DNA of 64,000 bases from Geobacteraceae bacterium (GTDB lineage Bacteria > Desulfobacterota > Desulfuromonadia > Desulfuromonadales > BM103). The first letter of the stretch is position 1. Each line of letters starts with the position of its first letter. Below the pieces are notes generated by a model. The model was not told the DNA's origin. It was given only the letters and a program-made list of their open reading frames with translations, and made no database searches. The stretch is from contig JAHEDT010000003.1 of NCBI GenBank assembly GCA_024641085.1, positions 115,909-179,908 on the forward strand, read 5' to 3'. Shown in pieces: positions 27,013 through 35,948 of the stretch. The translations under genes were made by a program, and so were the position numbers.

Positions 27013-27063
27013 TAATTAAACCTCCAGAATCGGCCACAGGCTACACGAAGCATAGGCTTGGTG

Positions 27064-28701
27064 TCAATTGCCACGAATCTCCCGGCCCCAGCAACGCTCT
27101 TCCATTTCACGCAGCAGGTCGGCAAAGGTTTCCCGCCGACAGGCGCTGACCGCAATCGCTTCGAAACGCCGGCAAAAGGGAGCGACCTCCTCTTCAGGAA
27201 TCAGGTCGATCTTGTTGAAGACCAGGATTCGGGGGATCTGGTGCAGTTCGAGATCACCCAGGATGCGATCGACAGCACGGATATGCTCTTCGAAGCGCGG
27301 GTTGGAAATGTCAACCACGTGCAGCAGCAGATGGGCGTCAGCCAACTCCTCAAGGGTTGCCTTGAACGCACCCAGAAGACTTTTCGGCAATTGTCGGATA
27401 AAACCGACCGTGTCGGTGATAATCACCTCGCGTTCTTCGGGGAAGCGCAGTCGGCGGGTCGAGGTGTCCAGGGTGGCAAAGAGGAGGTTCTCGGTAAAGA
27501 CGTCGCTCTGGGTCAGGGCATTGAGCAGCGTCGACTTGCCGGCATTGGTATAGCCGACGATCGAGACGATCGGCACTCCGGTCTTGATGCGCTTCTGCCG
27601 ACGTTGCAGACGCCCTTTGCCGAGCGCAGCGAGTTGCTTCTCCAGCCGGCGGATGCGGTCGCGGATGCGTCGCCGGTCGATTTCAATCTTGGTTTCGCCA
27701 GGGCCACGGCCGCCGATGCCGCCCATCAGCCGCGACATGGCCGTTCCCCTTCCAGTCAGGCGCGGCAGAATATATTTGAGCTGCGCCAGTTCGACCTGGA
27801 CCTTGCCGTCCAGGGTGTGCGCGCGCCGGGCAAAGATATCGAGAATCAGCTGGCTGCGGTCGATGACCTTGAGTTCAGTCATGGCGGAAATCGTACGCAC
27901 CTGGACCGGGCTCAAATCCTGGTCGAAGACCAGCAGGGTCGCCCCCTTGTGCAACGCACTGATCACGACCTCCTTGAGCTTTCCCTCGCCCATCAGGGAG
28001 CGCGGGTGCAGTTTGCGCGAACGCTGCATAATACGATCGAGGACCACCACGTCGGCGGTGCGGGCCAGTTCGGCCAGCTCGTCCATGGAATCTTCGGCCT
28101 CGCGCAGCGGCGCCTGGGACACCGACAGCAGGATCGCTTTCTCCCGGGTGTCGCCCAGGTCGACGGTCTCTGAACGCGACGCTTCCAGTTCCACATCGAG
28201 GGCCCGTACGAAGGCCGCAAAATCGAGTTTCCAGTTGTAAATCGAAGGGATCTTCTGCAGCAGGTGAATCTGCCCGTCCGGATTGGGCGGGATCAGGTGG
28301 GCGAAGTGCAATGCTCCGGGCCCCCCATCTTCTCCGACGGCAATGCTTACCATCACGTCGAGACGCAGCAGAGCCAGGTCGTTGAGGTCGTCCTGGGAGA
28401 GGGGCTCGCCTTTGAGATGGGTGTGGATACAGCGCAGACCGCGCAGGCCGCTGCGGCCGAGGGCGAAGGCGCTCACGTCGGGGATCACGATTTCCCGGTC
28501 GTCACCGAGGATGACGTACTTGACCTCGCCGCCCCGATCAATGATCAGGCCGATCTGACGGCGCAATTCGCGGGACTGCTCGGTCAGGTAGCGGGCCAGA
28601 TCGACGCTGATTACTTCGCCGGCCGGCAAACGCCTCTGGGAGATTCTTTCCAGGGCCTTGACCTGGCTTGGCTTAAGGCCTGTAATGTTGCCGTGAATCA
28701 T
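27064..28701 (-). CDS. hflX: HflX-type GTPase with an extra N-terminal domain
   Basis: Ribosome-splitting/recycling GTPase, 545 aa, about 120 longer than the Escherichia coli protein. The HflX core starts near 185: an N-terminal subdomain (RSLMGEGKLKEV near 234), GGIGGRGPGETKIE near 327, and the G domain with GYTNAGKST (383-391), DTVGFIRQLP and NKIDL. The extra first 180 residues are not standard. They contain E45, H93-T-H95 and S102-x2-D105, a layout like the JAMM/MPN metal site (E ... HxH ... SxxD), although the HxH to Ser gap is one shorter than usual. The gene follows the fabI terminator. Confidence 0.88.
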   Translation of the reverse strand: MIHGNITGLKPSQVKALERISQRRLPAGEVISVDLARYLTEQSRELRRQIGLIIDRGGEVKYVILGDDREIVIPDVSAFALGRSGLRGLRCIHTHLKGEPLSQDDLNDLALLRLDVMVSIAVGEDGGPGALHFAHLIPPNPDGQIHLLQKIPSIYNWKLDFAAFVRALDVELEASRSETVDLGDTREKAILLSVSQAPLREAEDSMDELAELARTADVVVLDRIMQRSRKLHPRSLMGEGKLKEVVISALHKGATLLVFDQDLSPVQVRTISAMTELKVIDRSQLILDIFARRAHTLDGKVQVELAQLKYILPRLTGRGTAMSRLMGGIGGRGPGETKIEIDRRRIRDRIRRLEKQLAALGKGRLQRRQKRIKTGVPIVSIVGYTNAGKSTLLNALTQSDVFTENLLFATLDTSTRRLRFPEEREVIITDTVGFIRQLPKSLLGAFKATLEELADAHLLLHVVDISNPRFEEHIRAVDRILGDLELHQIPRILVFNKIDLIPEEEVAPFCRRFEAIAVSACRRETFADLLREMEERCWGREIRGN

Positions 28702-28785
28702 AAAATGTTAAATGGAGCCTCTCTCGTCGAGTTGTTGGATTCTCAAGGAAGCGGGACGAACCCTGCTGATTCCATCTTAAGTTAT

Positions 28786-28814
28786 ATGCAAAAAAGGTCC
28801 CACGTGGGACCTTT
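28786..28814 (-). terminator. Rho-independent terminator of fabI
   Basis: A perfect 22-base palindrome at 28793-28814 (AAAGGTCCCAC/GTGGGACCTTT) is followed on the minus strand by a T-rich stretch from the complement of 28790-28795. It lies 30 bases past the fabI stop. Confidence 0.88.
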
Positions 28815-28843
28815 CTTGACCAGTCGCTAGATTTCACCGGCAA

Positions 28844-29611
28844 TCATCCAGCCGAGATATTGAAGCCGCCGTCGACATAGTGAACTTCTCCGGTAACCCC
28901 TGAAGAAAGATCGGAAAGCAGATAGAGACTGGCCTTGCCGACCTCTTCCTGGTTGACAGTACGCCGCAGCGGGCTGCGCTCTTCCATAATATGCAGTTTT
29001 TCTTTGAAGTTGCCGACTCCGGATGCCGCCAGGGTTTTGATCGGGCCTGCAGAGACTGCATTGACGCGGATGTTCCGCTCGCCGAGTTCGGCCGCCAGAT
29101 AGCGTACCGATGATTCCAGGGCGGCTTTGGCAACCCCCATGACGTTGTAACCGGGGACAGCCAACATGGCACCGAGATAACTCATGGTGACGATGCTGCC
29201 GCCTGCTGACATCAGCGGTACGGCACAGCGGGTCATGGCAACCAGTGAATAAGCACTGATATCCATGGCCAGGGCGAAGCCCTCGCGGCTGGTCTGGGTA
29301 AAGGGGTTTTTCAAGTCCTCACGGTTGGCAAAAGCAACGGCGTGAACGACAAAATCGATCGTGCCCCATTGCCTTTCCAGCTCCTTGAACACATCGGCAA
29401 TTTCGTCATCGGACGCGACATCGCAGGGCAGAATGACATTCGCACCCAGGCTCTCTGCGAGGGGGCGCACCCGCTTTTCCAGCGCCTCGTTCAGATAGGT
29501 AAAAGCGATTTCGGCACCAGCCGCATGCAGCTGCTGGGCAATCCCCCAGGCAATACTCTTATCGTTTGCGACACCGAAAATGATGCCGCGTTTGCCATCC
29601 ATCAAGCCCAT
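28844..29611 (-). CDS. fabI: Enoyl-[acyl-carrier-protein] reductase (NADH)
   Basis: Catalyses the last reduction of each fatty-acid elongation cycle; 255 aa, SDR fold. GIIFGVANDKSIAWGIA at 9-25 is the FabI-type nucleotide loop. The catalytic pair is Tyr and Lys in GYNVMGVAKAALE (Y-x6-K, near 155-163). SAGPIKTLAASGV near 190 is the substrate-loop signature. The start follows AGGAGG. The gene is monocistronic, with its own terminator. Confidence 0.95.
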   Translation of the reverse strand: MGLMDGKRGIIFGVANDKSIAWGIAQQLHAAGAEIAFTYLNEALEKRVRPLAESLGANVILPCDVASDDEIADVFKELERQWGTIDFVVHAVAFANREDLKNPFTQTSREGFALAMDISAYSLVAMTRCAVPLMSAGGSIVTMSYLGAMLAVPGYNVMGVAKAALESSVRYLAAELGERNIRVNAVSAGPIKTLAASGVGNFKEKLHIMEERSPLRRTVNQEEVGKASLYLLSDLSSGVTGEVHYVDGGFNISAG

Positions 29612-29692
29612 GAATCATTCCTCCTGAAGATTGAATCTACGGTAGGTTCTCATATCAGATCGATCGTGGAAAGGCAAGCTTTGCGCAACAAT

Positions 29693-30475
29693 TCATTGCA
29701 CGCTCACCCTGGCCACATTATCGCCGATCAGGGTCAACAGGGCGTCCGCCGACTTGAATCCGGGAACGACCAGTCCGTCGGGCAGAACCAGGGTCGGTGT
29801 CCCAGTGATACCGAGTTCGACCGCAAGGGCCAGCGTCCGGTCAACGGCCTGGGTGTCGCAACTGGCCGGCGGCACCGGCTGGCCGGCGAAACTGGCCTCA
29901 AGGAATTCGAGTGAATTGCTGCAGACGATGCTCTTGGATATGCCATAGGCATTGGGGTGCATCTTGAGCGGGAAGAGCTTGATCAGAAAGGCGATGGTCG
30001 GATCACGCCGGACCACCTCTTTCAGCTCTTCGTGGAGCCTCTTGCAAAAGGGGCATTCGGGATCGGTAAAGACGATCACCCTGGTTTTCGCCGTCGCCTT
30101 GCCGAGCAGCAGTGCATCCCCGAGCGGAATGCGGCTGACATCGACCTTGTTCATCCGGGCACTGCGTTGCTGGGTCAGGTTCGTCTTATCGTTGAGGCGG
30201 ATCACGTTGCCCGAGACCAGGAACTGCTTGGAGAAATCGATATAGACCGGCAGCTTCTGCTCGCCTTTTTCCACTTCCGCCACCCACAAGCCGGGGATCT
30301 CGGCAAAGTCTACCGAATTGACCCTGTCAACCAGGCCGCCGAGCAGCTTGGCGGTTTCTTCCTTGGTGATGCTGTGGCAGTCGGCGCAGGCCCCGGCACC
30401 GCAGCCTTCGGCAGACATGGCAAAACCGGCCCGGGTGATCAGAAGCGCAATGACAAGGAGAAAAAAAGGACGCAT
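29693..30475 (-). CDS. DsbC-like periplasmic thiol protein with a haem-type motif
   Basis: 260 aa with a signal peptide (MRPFFLLVIALLITRAGFA). Residues about 25-110 form a DsbC-type dimerisation region and about 125-260 a thioredoxin fold with active site CPFC (141-144) and cis-Pro in GITGTPTLVLP. Just after the signal peptide lies CGAGACADCHSITKEE: CADCH at 30-34 is a CxxCH that could covalently bind one haem c. Standard DsbC lacks this. The protein could shuffle disulfides or keep cytochrome thiols reduced. The ATG at 30475 is preceded by a modest site; the much longer frame upstream is not protein-like. Confidence 0.82.
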   Translation of the reverse strand: MRPFFLLVIALLITRAGFAMSAEGCGAGACADCHSITKEETAKLLGGLVDRVNSVDFAEIPGLWVAEVEKGEQKLPVYIDFSKQFLVSGNVIRLNDKTNLTQQRSARMNKVDVSRIPLGDALLLGKATAKTRVIVFTDPECPFCKRLHEELKEVVRRDPTIAFLIKLFPLKMHPNAYGISKSIVCSNSLEFLEASFAGQPVPPASCDTQAVDRTLALAVELGITGTPTLVLPDGLVVPGFKSADALLTLIGDNVARVSVQ

Positions 30476-30586
30476 GAAACGATCTTTCCCCGGCGAGAAG
30501 GCCGGCAGTTGATTGATACAATTCTGGCATTGTAGCGAATTCCCGGCCCTTTGTACAAGAGCATGGCAAGGTAAAAATCGAATTAT

Positions 30587-30615
30587 TTGACATCTCCACC
30601 AATCTCTCGTAATAA
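30587..30615 (+). promoter_or_regulatory. Candidate sigma-70 promoter of mntP
   Basis: A consensus -35 TTGACA (30587-30592) is followed after 17 bases by TAATAA (30610-30615), a partial -10. It lies 33 bases before the mntP ATG. I looked for the yybP-ykoY manganese riboswitch here and did not see its conserved core. Confidence 0.45.
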
Positions 30616-30648
30616 CTCGCCCATACACTTTACTCGGTCGGGAGCAAA

Positions 30649-31209
30649 ATGGACACCGCAACCTTAATCGGCCTGGCCCTGGCCCTGGCCATGGATGCCT
30701 TCGCCGTCGCCCTCGGCACCGGCACAGTGCTCGCACGTCTGACCGGACGGCACTTGTTTCGTCTCGGCTTCCACTTCGGGCTCTTCCAGGCACTGATGCC
30801 CGTAATCGGTTGGCTGGCCGGCCAGACCGTCATCCAGTGGATCGCAGCCTGGGATCACTGGATTGCCTTCGGGCTGCTGGGTCTGATCGGTAGTCGCATG
30901 ATCTACGAGGCCTGTGCAGATGGCGAGAAGCCCGGTGATCGGGATCCGACCCGGGGTTTGAGTCTGGTCATGCTTTCCATTGCCACCAGCATCGATGCGC
31001 TGGCGGTCGGCTTTTCATTGAGCGTCATTGGTGTGTCGATCTGGCTGCCGGCCCTGGTGATCGGCCTGGTTGCCGGCGCCCTGACTGTCGTCGGCATGCT
31101 CATGGGCGACCGCATCGGCAGTCGCTGGGGTTCCCGGGTGGAAATCCTCGGCGGGCTGGTGCTCATCGCCATCGGCATCAAGGTTCTGGCCGAGCATCTG
31201 CTGGCCTGA
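30649..31209 (+). CDS. mntP: Manganese efflux pump MntP
   Basis: An inner-membrane Mn(II) exporter of 186 aa with six hydrophobic segments in two related halves. The family motifs LAMDAFAVALGTG near residue 13 and ATSIDALAVGFSLS near 113 hold the conserved Asp residues. The cytoplasmic loop in the middle (ADGEKPGDRDPTRG) is short. It follows GGGAG at close spacing. The gene is single and plus-strand, divergent from the DsbC-like gene. Confidence 0.93.
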   Translation: MDTATLIGLALALAMDAFAVALGTGTVLARLTGRHLFRLGFHFGLFQALMPVIGWLAGQTVIQWIAAWDHWIAFGLLGLIGSRMIYEACADGEKPGDRDPTRGLSLVMLSIATSIDALAVGFSLSVIGVSIWLPALVIGLVAGALTVVGMLMGDRIGSRWGSRVEILGGLVLIAIGIKVLAEHLLA

Positions 31210-31253
31210 TACCAGGCAGGGGCACGCTCCAGGGGTCGCCAATCGGCCAGACA

Positions 31254-32138
31254 TCACCCTGCAGGCGGCATCCCGCTGGTCACGCCCCGCGCTACCCGCT
31301 CCTTGATCTCCTCGACACAACGGTACGGAATCTTCAGGTTCCCCCTTCCAGAACCCATGACCACCCCCCCTTTAAGCGGCTGGTGAAAATCGGAGCCGCC
31401 GGTTATGATCAGTCCCTTCCGGCGCGCAATGGTGATGTAACGGTCGATGCCGTCGTTGCCGGCCCCGGGACAATAGGCCTCAAGACCGTCAAGACCCAGT
31501 TCGATGAACTCGTCAAGGAGCTCCGGGAGGCGTTCGTCGCCAACACCTATGAAGGGTGGATGGGCGAGCACCGCGCAACCGCCGGCTTTGTGAATCAGGC
31601 GGATCGCCTCATCGAGGGGGAAGAACCGTTTCGGCTCGTTGCAGGGGACCAGGTAGTTGTTGAAAGCTTCATCCATGTTACGGACATAACCAGCCGCAAT
31701 CAGGGTCTGGCCGAGGTGCGGCCGGCCAATAGAGCCCCCGGCACGCCGCCTGACCTCGCTGAAAGCGAGCGGCTGCCGACCCTCGGCCAGCAAGCGCCGG
31801 TTGACGTTGGCCAGAATGCGCTCACTGCGCCCGGCACGAAAATCCCGGAACCCGGCCAGCGCCTCGTGTAATACCGGGCTGAGGTGATCGAACGCATATC
31901 CGAGCAAGTGCAGATCGGTTAAACCCTCCCAGAGAGTCGAAAGTTCCACCGCCGTGAGGACTTCGACGCCGAACTGCTCTCCAGCGGCCATCGCTTCCGG
32001 GATTCCGTCCACGTTGTCGTGATCAGCCACGGCGATCGCTCGTAAGCCGATGGCCGCCGCTTCGACGACCAGTTCGGTCGGTGTCATGACGCCGTCGGAA
32101 AAGATGCTGTGGAGATGCAGGTCGACAAAGTGGGTCAT
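31254..32138 (-). CDS. PHP domain phosphoesterase (RNase AM/YciV-like)
   Basis: 294 aa. The polymerase-and-histidinol-phosphatase motifs are in order: DLHLHSIFSDG near 6, DHDNVDG near 39, Glu in LTAVELST, HLLGYAF, AVLAHPPF and ITGGSDFHQ near 255. Together they form a trinuclear metal site. The relatives YciV/TrpH hydrolyse 3',5'-nucleoside bisphosphates and trim RNA 5' ends. The start at 32138 has AGG six bases before it; an upstream extension to 32216 is not convincing. The gene is divergent from the OppD-like gene. Confidence 0.83.
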   Translation of the reverse strand: MTHFVDLHLHSIFSDGVMTPTELVVEAAAIGLRAIAVADHDNVDGIPEAMAAGEQFGVEVLTAVELSTLWEGLTDLHLLGYAFDHLSPVLHEALAGFRDFRAGRSERILANVNRRLLAEGRQPLAFSEVRRRAGGSIGRPHLGQTLIAAGYVRNMDEAFNNYLVPCNEPKRFFPLDEAIRLIHKAGGCAVLAHPPFIGVGDERLPELLDEFIELGLDGLEAYCPGAGNDGIDRYITIARRKGLIITGGSDFHQPLKGGVVMGSGRGNLKIPYRCVEEIKERVARGVTSGMPPAG

Positions 32139-32342
32139 AAAATACCTGGCCGCAGATGATCTTGTCACCTTATCACGAAGCGTTGCCAGGAGGCGAGAAC
32201 CGCGCAGAGCGAACAAGTATTCAGCCAGGATTCAGGGGATTTCTCGCCTTCAGCCTCGCAGCTCGCGCCTCCGCTTTAGGATTGACATCCCCGGTCTGGC
32301 ATGCTTCCATTTACGCAGCTGCCAATTCCGCAACAGGACATC

Positions 32343-33305
32343 ATGAGCGCACTTCTCGAAGTCAGTAATCTGAAGACCTTCTTCTTCACTCGCGAAGGCC
32401 TGGTCAAGGCGATTGCCGGCATCGATTTCACCATCGACCGGGGCGAAACTCTGGCGCTGGTCGGAGAATCCGGCTGCGGTAAATCGATGACTGCACTTTC
32501 CCTGCTGCGCCTGGTCCCGGAACCGGGGCGGATCGTCGAAGGAGATATCCTCCTCGACGGTCTCGACCTGCTGCACTTGCCCGCCGAGGAGATGCGCCGG
32601 GTGCGTGGCAACCGCATCAGCATGATCTTTCAGGAGCCGATGACCTCACTCAACCCGGTTTTCCGGATCGGCGATCAGATCATGGAAAGCCTGCAGCTGC
32701 ACCACGGCCATGATAAACAGGAGGCCGCGGCAATCGCCGCCGAGCTGCTGCACAAGGTCGGCATACCTGCGGCCACCAGAAGGCTCAAGGATTATCCTCA
32801 TCAGCTGTCCGGAGGCATGCGCCAGCGGGTCATGATCGCCATGGCGCTCGCCTGCAACCCGCAGCTGCTGATTGCCGATGAGCCGACCACGGCACTCGAT
32901 GTCACCATCCAGGCACAGATCATGGATCTGCTCGGCCAGATCAAGGCCGAACGCGACATGGCCACCCTGCTGATTACCCACGACCTGGGCGTGGTTGCTG
33001 AAAATGCTGACCGGGTGGCGATCATGTACGCCGGCCGGATCCTCGAAACCGCGCCGGTCAAAGAGCTCTACGAAGATCCGCGGCATCCCTACACGAGAGG
33101 GCTTCTGGCCTGCATTCCGAGGGTCGGCGAACGACGCACGCGGCTCATCCCCATGGAGGGGAGCGTTCCCAGAGCCGGCAATCATGCCGATGGCTGCTCT
33201 TTCCTCGAACGCTGTCCGGAATCCTTCGCCCCCTGCAAGGGCGATCTGCCACCTCTCAAGGAGGTCCAGCCAGGCCACTGGGTGCGCTGCTGGCAGTTGC
33301 CATGA
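32343..33305 (+). CDS. Peptide ABC transporter ATPase, OppD/DppD type
   Basis: 320 aa ATP-binding subunit of a peptide/nickel-type importer. Walker A is GESGCGKS near 40, the signature LSGGMRQR near 156 and Walker [13 protein letters not shown]. The C-terminal oligopeptide extension has the Cys cluster [14 protein letters not shown], which holds an Fe-S cluster in relatives. It overlaps the OppF gene by four bases (ATGA). No permease or solute-binding genes are adjacent on either side, so the partners must lie elsewhere. The start has AGGA four bases upstream. Confidence 0.88.
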   Translation: MSALLEVSNLKTFFFTREGLVKAIAGIDFTIDRGETLALVGESGCGKSMTALSLLRLVPEPGRIVEGDILLDGLDLLHLPAEEMRRVRGNRISMIFQEPMTSLNPVFRIGDQIMESLQLHHGHDKQEAAAIAAELLHKVGIPAATRRLKDYPHQLSGGMRQRVMIAMALACNPQLLIADEPTTALDVTIQAQIMDLLGQIKAERDMATLLITHDLGVVAENADRVAIMYAGRILETAPVKELYEDPRHPYTRGLLACIPRVGERRTRLIPMEGSVPRAGNHADGCSFLERCPESFAPCKGDLPPLKEVQPGHWVRCWQLP

Positions 33306-34300
33306 TGTCGATTCTACTCTCTGTAGAAAACCTGCGCAAAGCTTTCAAGGTCAGCCCCGAGCGTCCAGGTGCGGCCAAACAGCTTCTCAAGGCTGTGGAC
33401 GGGGTTTCCTTCACCTTGCAAGCCGGGGAAACCCTCGGGCTGGTCGGTGAATCGGGCTGCGGCAAATCGACCATCGGCAAGCTGCTGCTGCGCCTGATCG
33501 AGCCGGACGACGGGATCATCCGCTTCGACGGCAAACCGGTCACCGGCATATCGAAGCGCGAATTGACCGTCCTGCGCCGGGATATGCAGATGATTTTCCA
33601 GGATCCCTACTCGTCCCTCAACCCGCGTATGCGAGTCGGCGAAATCATCGGCGAACCACTGGTCATTCACGGTCTGACCCATGGCAAAGACACTCATGGA
33701 CAGGTTCTGGCCCTGATGCAGAAGGTCGGTCTGGCCCCGGAGCATTATGACCGCTACCCGCACGAATTTTCCGGTGGCCAGCGCCAGCGGATTGGCATCG
33801 CCCGAACCCTGGCTGTGCAGCCGCGCCTGGTCGTCGCCGACGAACCGGTCTCGGCTCTCGACCTGTCGATCCAGGCGCAGATCGTTAACCTGCTCAAAGA
33901 CCTGCAGGATGAGTTCGGCCTGACCTACCTCTTCATCTCCCATGATCTCGGTGTCATCGAACACGTCTGTGACCGGGTTGCCGTGATGTACCTGGGGCGG
34001 ATCGTCGAGCTGGCAGACGCCGAGCAGTTGTACCTGCTGCCGCGTCACCCCTATACCGAAGCCCTGCTCAACGCCGTGCCGGTCCCCGATCCGGCGCGCC
34101 ACCGTCAGAAGCAGGTTTTAAGCGGCGAAATCCCCTCGCCGATCGACCCACCCTCGGGATGCCACTTCCATCCGCGCTGCCCTTACGCTCAAGAGATCTG
34201 CCGGCAGGAATATCCGCCTTTGACTGAATATGCCAAGGGACACCTGGCCGCCTGTCATTACAGCGGTGAAGTCGGGAGGTTTCGACAGAGAGTAACTTGA
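33302..34300 (+). CDS. Peptide ABC transporter ATPase, OppF/DppF type
   Basis: 332 aa, the second ATPase of the pair. Walker A is GESGCGKST, the signature FSGGQRQR and Walker [13 protein letters not shown]. The C-terminal oligopeptide segment has [14 protein letters not shown], matching the Cys pattern of OppF/DppF. OppD and OppF normally work as a heterodimer on OppBC; the missing permeases are discussed as a finding. Translation is coupled to the preceding gene. Confidence 0.88.
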   Translation: MMSILLSVENLRKAFKVSPERPGAAKQLLKAVDGVSFTLQAGETLGLVGESGCGKSTIGKLLLRLIEPDDGIIRFDGKPVTGISKRELTVLRRDMQMIFQDPYSSLNPRMRVGEIIGEPLVIHGLTHGKDTHGQVLALMQKVGLAPEHYDRYPHEFSGGQRQRIGIARTLAVQPRLVVADEPVSALDLSIQAQIVNLLKDLQDEFGLTYLFISHDLGVIEHVCDRVAVMYLGRIVELADAEQLYLLPRHPYTEALLNAVPVPDPARHRQKQVLSGEIPSPIDPPSGCHFHPRCPYAQEICRQEYPPLTEYAKGHLAACHYSGEVGRFRQRVT

Positions 34301-34380
34301 CAGCGCCGCAGGATTTAAGTCCGTCGCTGCATGCTTTAGGCAAAAACAAATATGAAGCACCCCGGCACGAGAAGGCGATT

Positions 34381-35403
34381 ATGACCCTGCCTCATTTTCC
34401 TAGGATACCGCTTGGTTTTTTCCCAACACCATTGGTTGAACTTCCACGCCTGAGTAAAGTTCTTGGCGGCCCCACCATCTTCATGAAGAGAGACGATCAG
34501 ACGGGTCTCGCCTTCGGCGGCAATAAAACCAGGAAACTGCAATACCTGCTTGGAGACGCGCTGAATCAGGGTTGCGGCGCAGTCATCACCGCTGGAGCAG
34601 CGCAATCGAACCATTGCCGGCAAACGGCCGCAGCCGCGGCGAAACTCGGCCTGGAATGCCACCTGGTCCTGGGTGGCGACGCGCCGGACAAGCCAAGCGG
34701 CAATCTGCTGCTGGACCAGATTTTCGATTGCCGGATCCACTGGGCAGGCGAGCACCGCAAAGGTGAGGACATCCCCGAGATTTTTGAGGAATTGCAAGCG
34801 GCCCAGAAGAAGCCTTATATTGTTCCTTATGGCGGATCAAACGAACTTGGGACACTGGCTTTTGCAGAGGCAGCCCATGAGTTGGACACCCAAGGGAATC
34901 ATCACTTGTTTACGCACATCGTCTTTGCATCCAGCTCCGGTGGCACACAGGCGGGTCTGATGCTGGGCAAGAAAATGCTCGGCAAGTCCTACCAGGTCGT
35001 AGGGATCAACATTGACAAGGCTGAGACGGACGGGACTTATTTCGACCGGCACATCGTCTCCCTTGCCAATTGTGCGGCCAAGCTGGTTGGCCTTGAGCAC
35101 GAATTCACGGATCAGGATCTCACACTGAACTCCGATTACCTGGGCGCCGGCTATGCCGTCATCGGTGACCTTGAAAACGAGGCGATCTTGCTGACCGCAC
35201 GCACCGAAGGAATCCTTCTGGACCCCGTGTATACCGCCAGGGCCATGGGGGGATTGATCCAGATGATTCGTTCGGGCGAAATCGGCAGGAAGGATCGTGT
35301 TTTGTTCTGGCATACGGGCGGCACACCGGCGCTGTTTGCATATGCAAACGGCCTGGACCTTGCGCGGAGGACCGGCAAGGGCTTTCTGCAGGCCCCCGGC
35401 TGA
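34381..35403 (+). CDS. D-cysteine desulfhydrase / ACC deaminase family
   Basis: 340 aa PLP enzyme of the tryptophan synthase beta fold. The lysine of GGNKTRKL near residue 50 is the PLP anchor; GAAQSNHCRQTAAAAAKLG near 74 is the family's substrate loop. The C-terminal LFWHTGGTPALFAY is also typical. Related enzymes degrade D-cysteine to pyruvate, sulfide and ammonia, or open ACC. DcyD is the more common assignment in bacteria like this. The ATG at 34381 follows GAAGG; the longer frame from 34297 overlaps oppF and is not protein-like. Confidence 0.85.
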   Translation: MTLPHFPRIPLGFFPTPLVELPRLSKVLGGPTIFMKRDDQTGLAFGGNKTRKLQYLLGDALNQGCGAVITAGAAQSNHCRQTAAAAAKLGLECHLVLGGDAPDKPSGNLLLDQIFDCRIHWAGEHRKGEDIPEIFEELQAAQKKPYIVPYGGSNELGTLAFAEAAHELDTQGNHHLFTHIVFASSSGGTQAGLMLGKKMLGKSYQVVGINIDKAETDGTYFDRHIVSLANCAAKLVGLEHEFTDQDLTLNSDYLGAGYAVIGDLENEAILLTARTEGILLDPVYTARAMGGLIQMIRSGEIGRKDRVLFWHTGGTPALFAYANGLDLARRTGKGFLQAPG

Positions 35404-35474
35404 ACAAAGCGTCGCGCTTCACTCGCATTGACGCTTCATCTGCGGCGAAATCATCAAGGCGACAAGGGTTCAGC

Positions 35475-35885
35475 ATGTCCAATATGTTATTCGGTAATTG
35501 CCGTTGCGGCCGGGTCAGGCTTGAAATTGACGCCGAGAGGGCCAATATCGTCAACTGTCATTGCGGCGACTGCCGTCAATTGAGCGGCAGCGCCTTCTCG
35601 ACGTACCTGGTTGTCGCCGCAAAGAACTTCCGGATTGCCGCCGGTGCGGACGACTTGACTAGCTACCGTCCTTCCGAAAAGGGCATGAGGGGCTTCTGTC
35701 AACATTGCGGTTCGCCAATCCTTGTGCAAAACCAGCGTTACCCGAACCTGAGAATGATCCCCCTGGGGGTGCTGCATCCGGACGATGAGCTGGTACCGAA
35801 GATCAACATCTTCTCTGACAGCAGGCTTTCCTGGGTTGCGTTCAACTGCCAAACGACAGACTTTGCACGGGAAATTGAGAGATGA
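35475..35885 (+). CDS. GFA/CENP-V domain protein
   Basis: 136 aa zinc-binding mini-protein of the glutathione-dependent formaldehyde-activating (GFA) superfamily. The Cys pairs are visible: GNCRCGRVR near 8, NCHCGDCRQLSGS near 28 and FCQHCGSPI near 75. Despite the family name most members have no proven formaldehyde activity. The start follows AAGGG. It lies alone on the plus strand between the desulfhydrase and the MltF-like gene. Confidence 0.83.
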   Translation: MSNMLFGNCRCGRVRLEIDAERANIVNCHCGDCRQLSGSAFSTYLVVAAKNFRIAAGADDLTSYRPSEKGMRGFCQHCGSPILVQNQRYPNLRMIPLGVLHPDDELVPKINIFSDSRLSWVAFNCQTTDFAREIER

Positions 35886-35948
35886 AATGGCCTCTCCGGA
35901 CAGGGTCCGGGCCATCCAGCAAGGCCGCAAAAAGAACCTGGTGAGACG

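Noticed and set aside
30476..30648. yybP-ykoY manganese riboswitch upstream of mntP
   Set aside because: The conserved core of that riboswitch was not found; a plain promoter explains the region.
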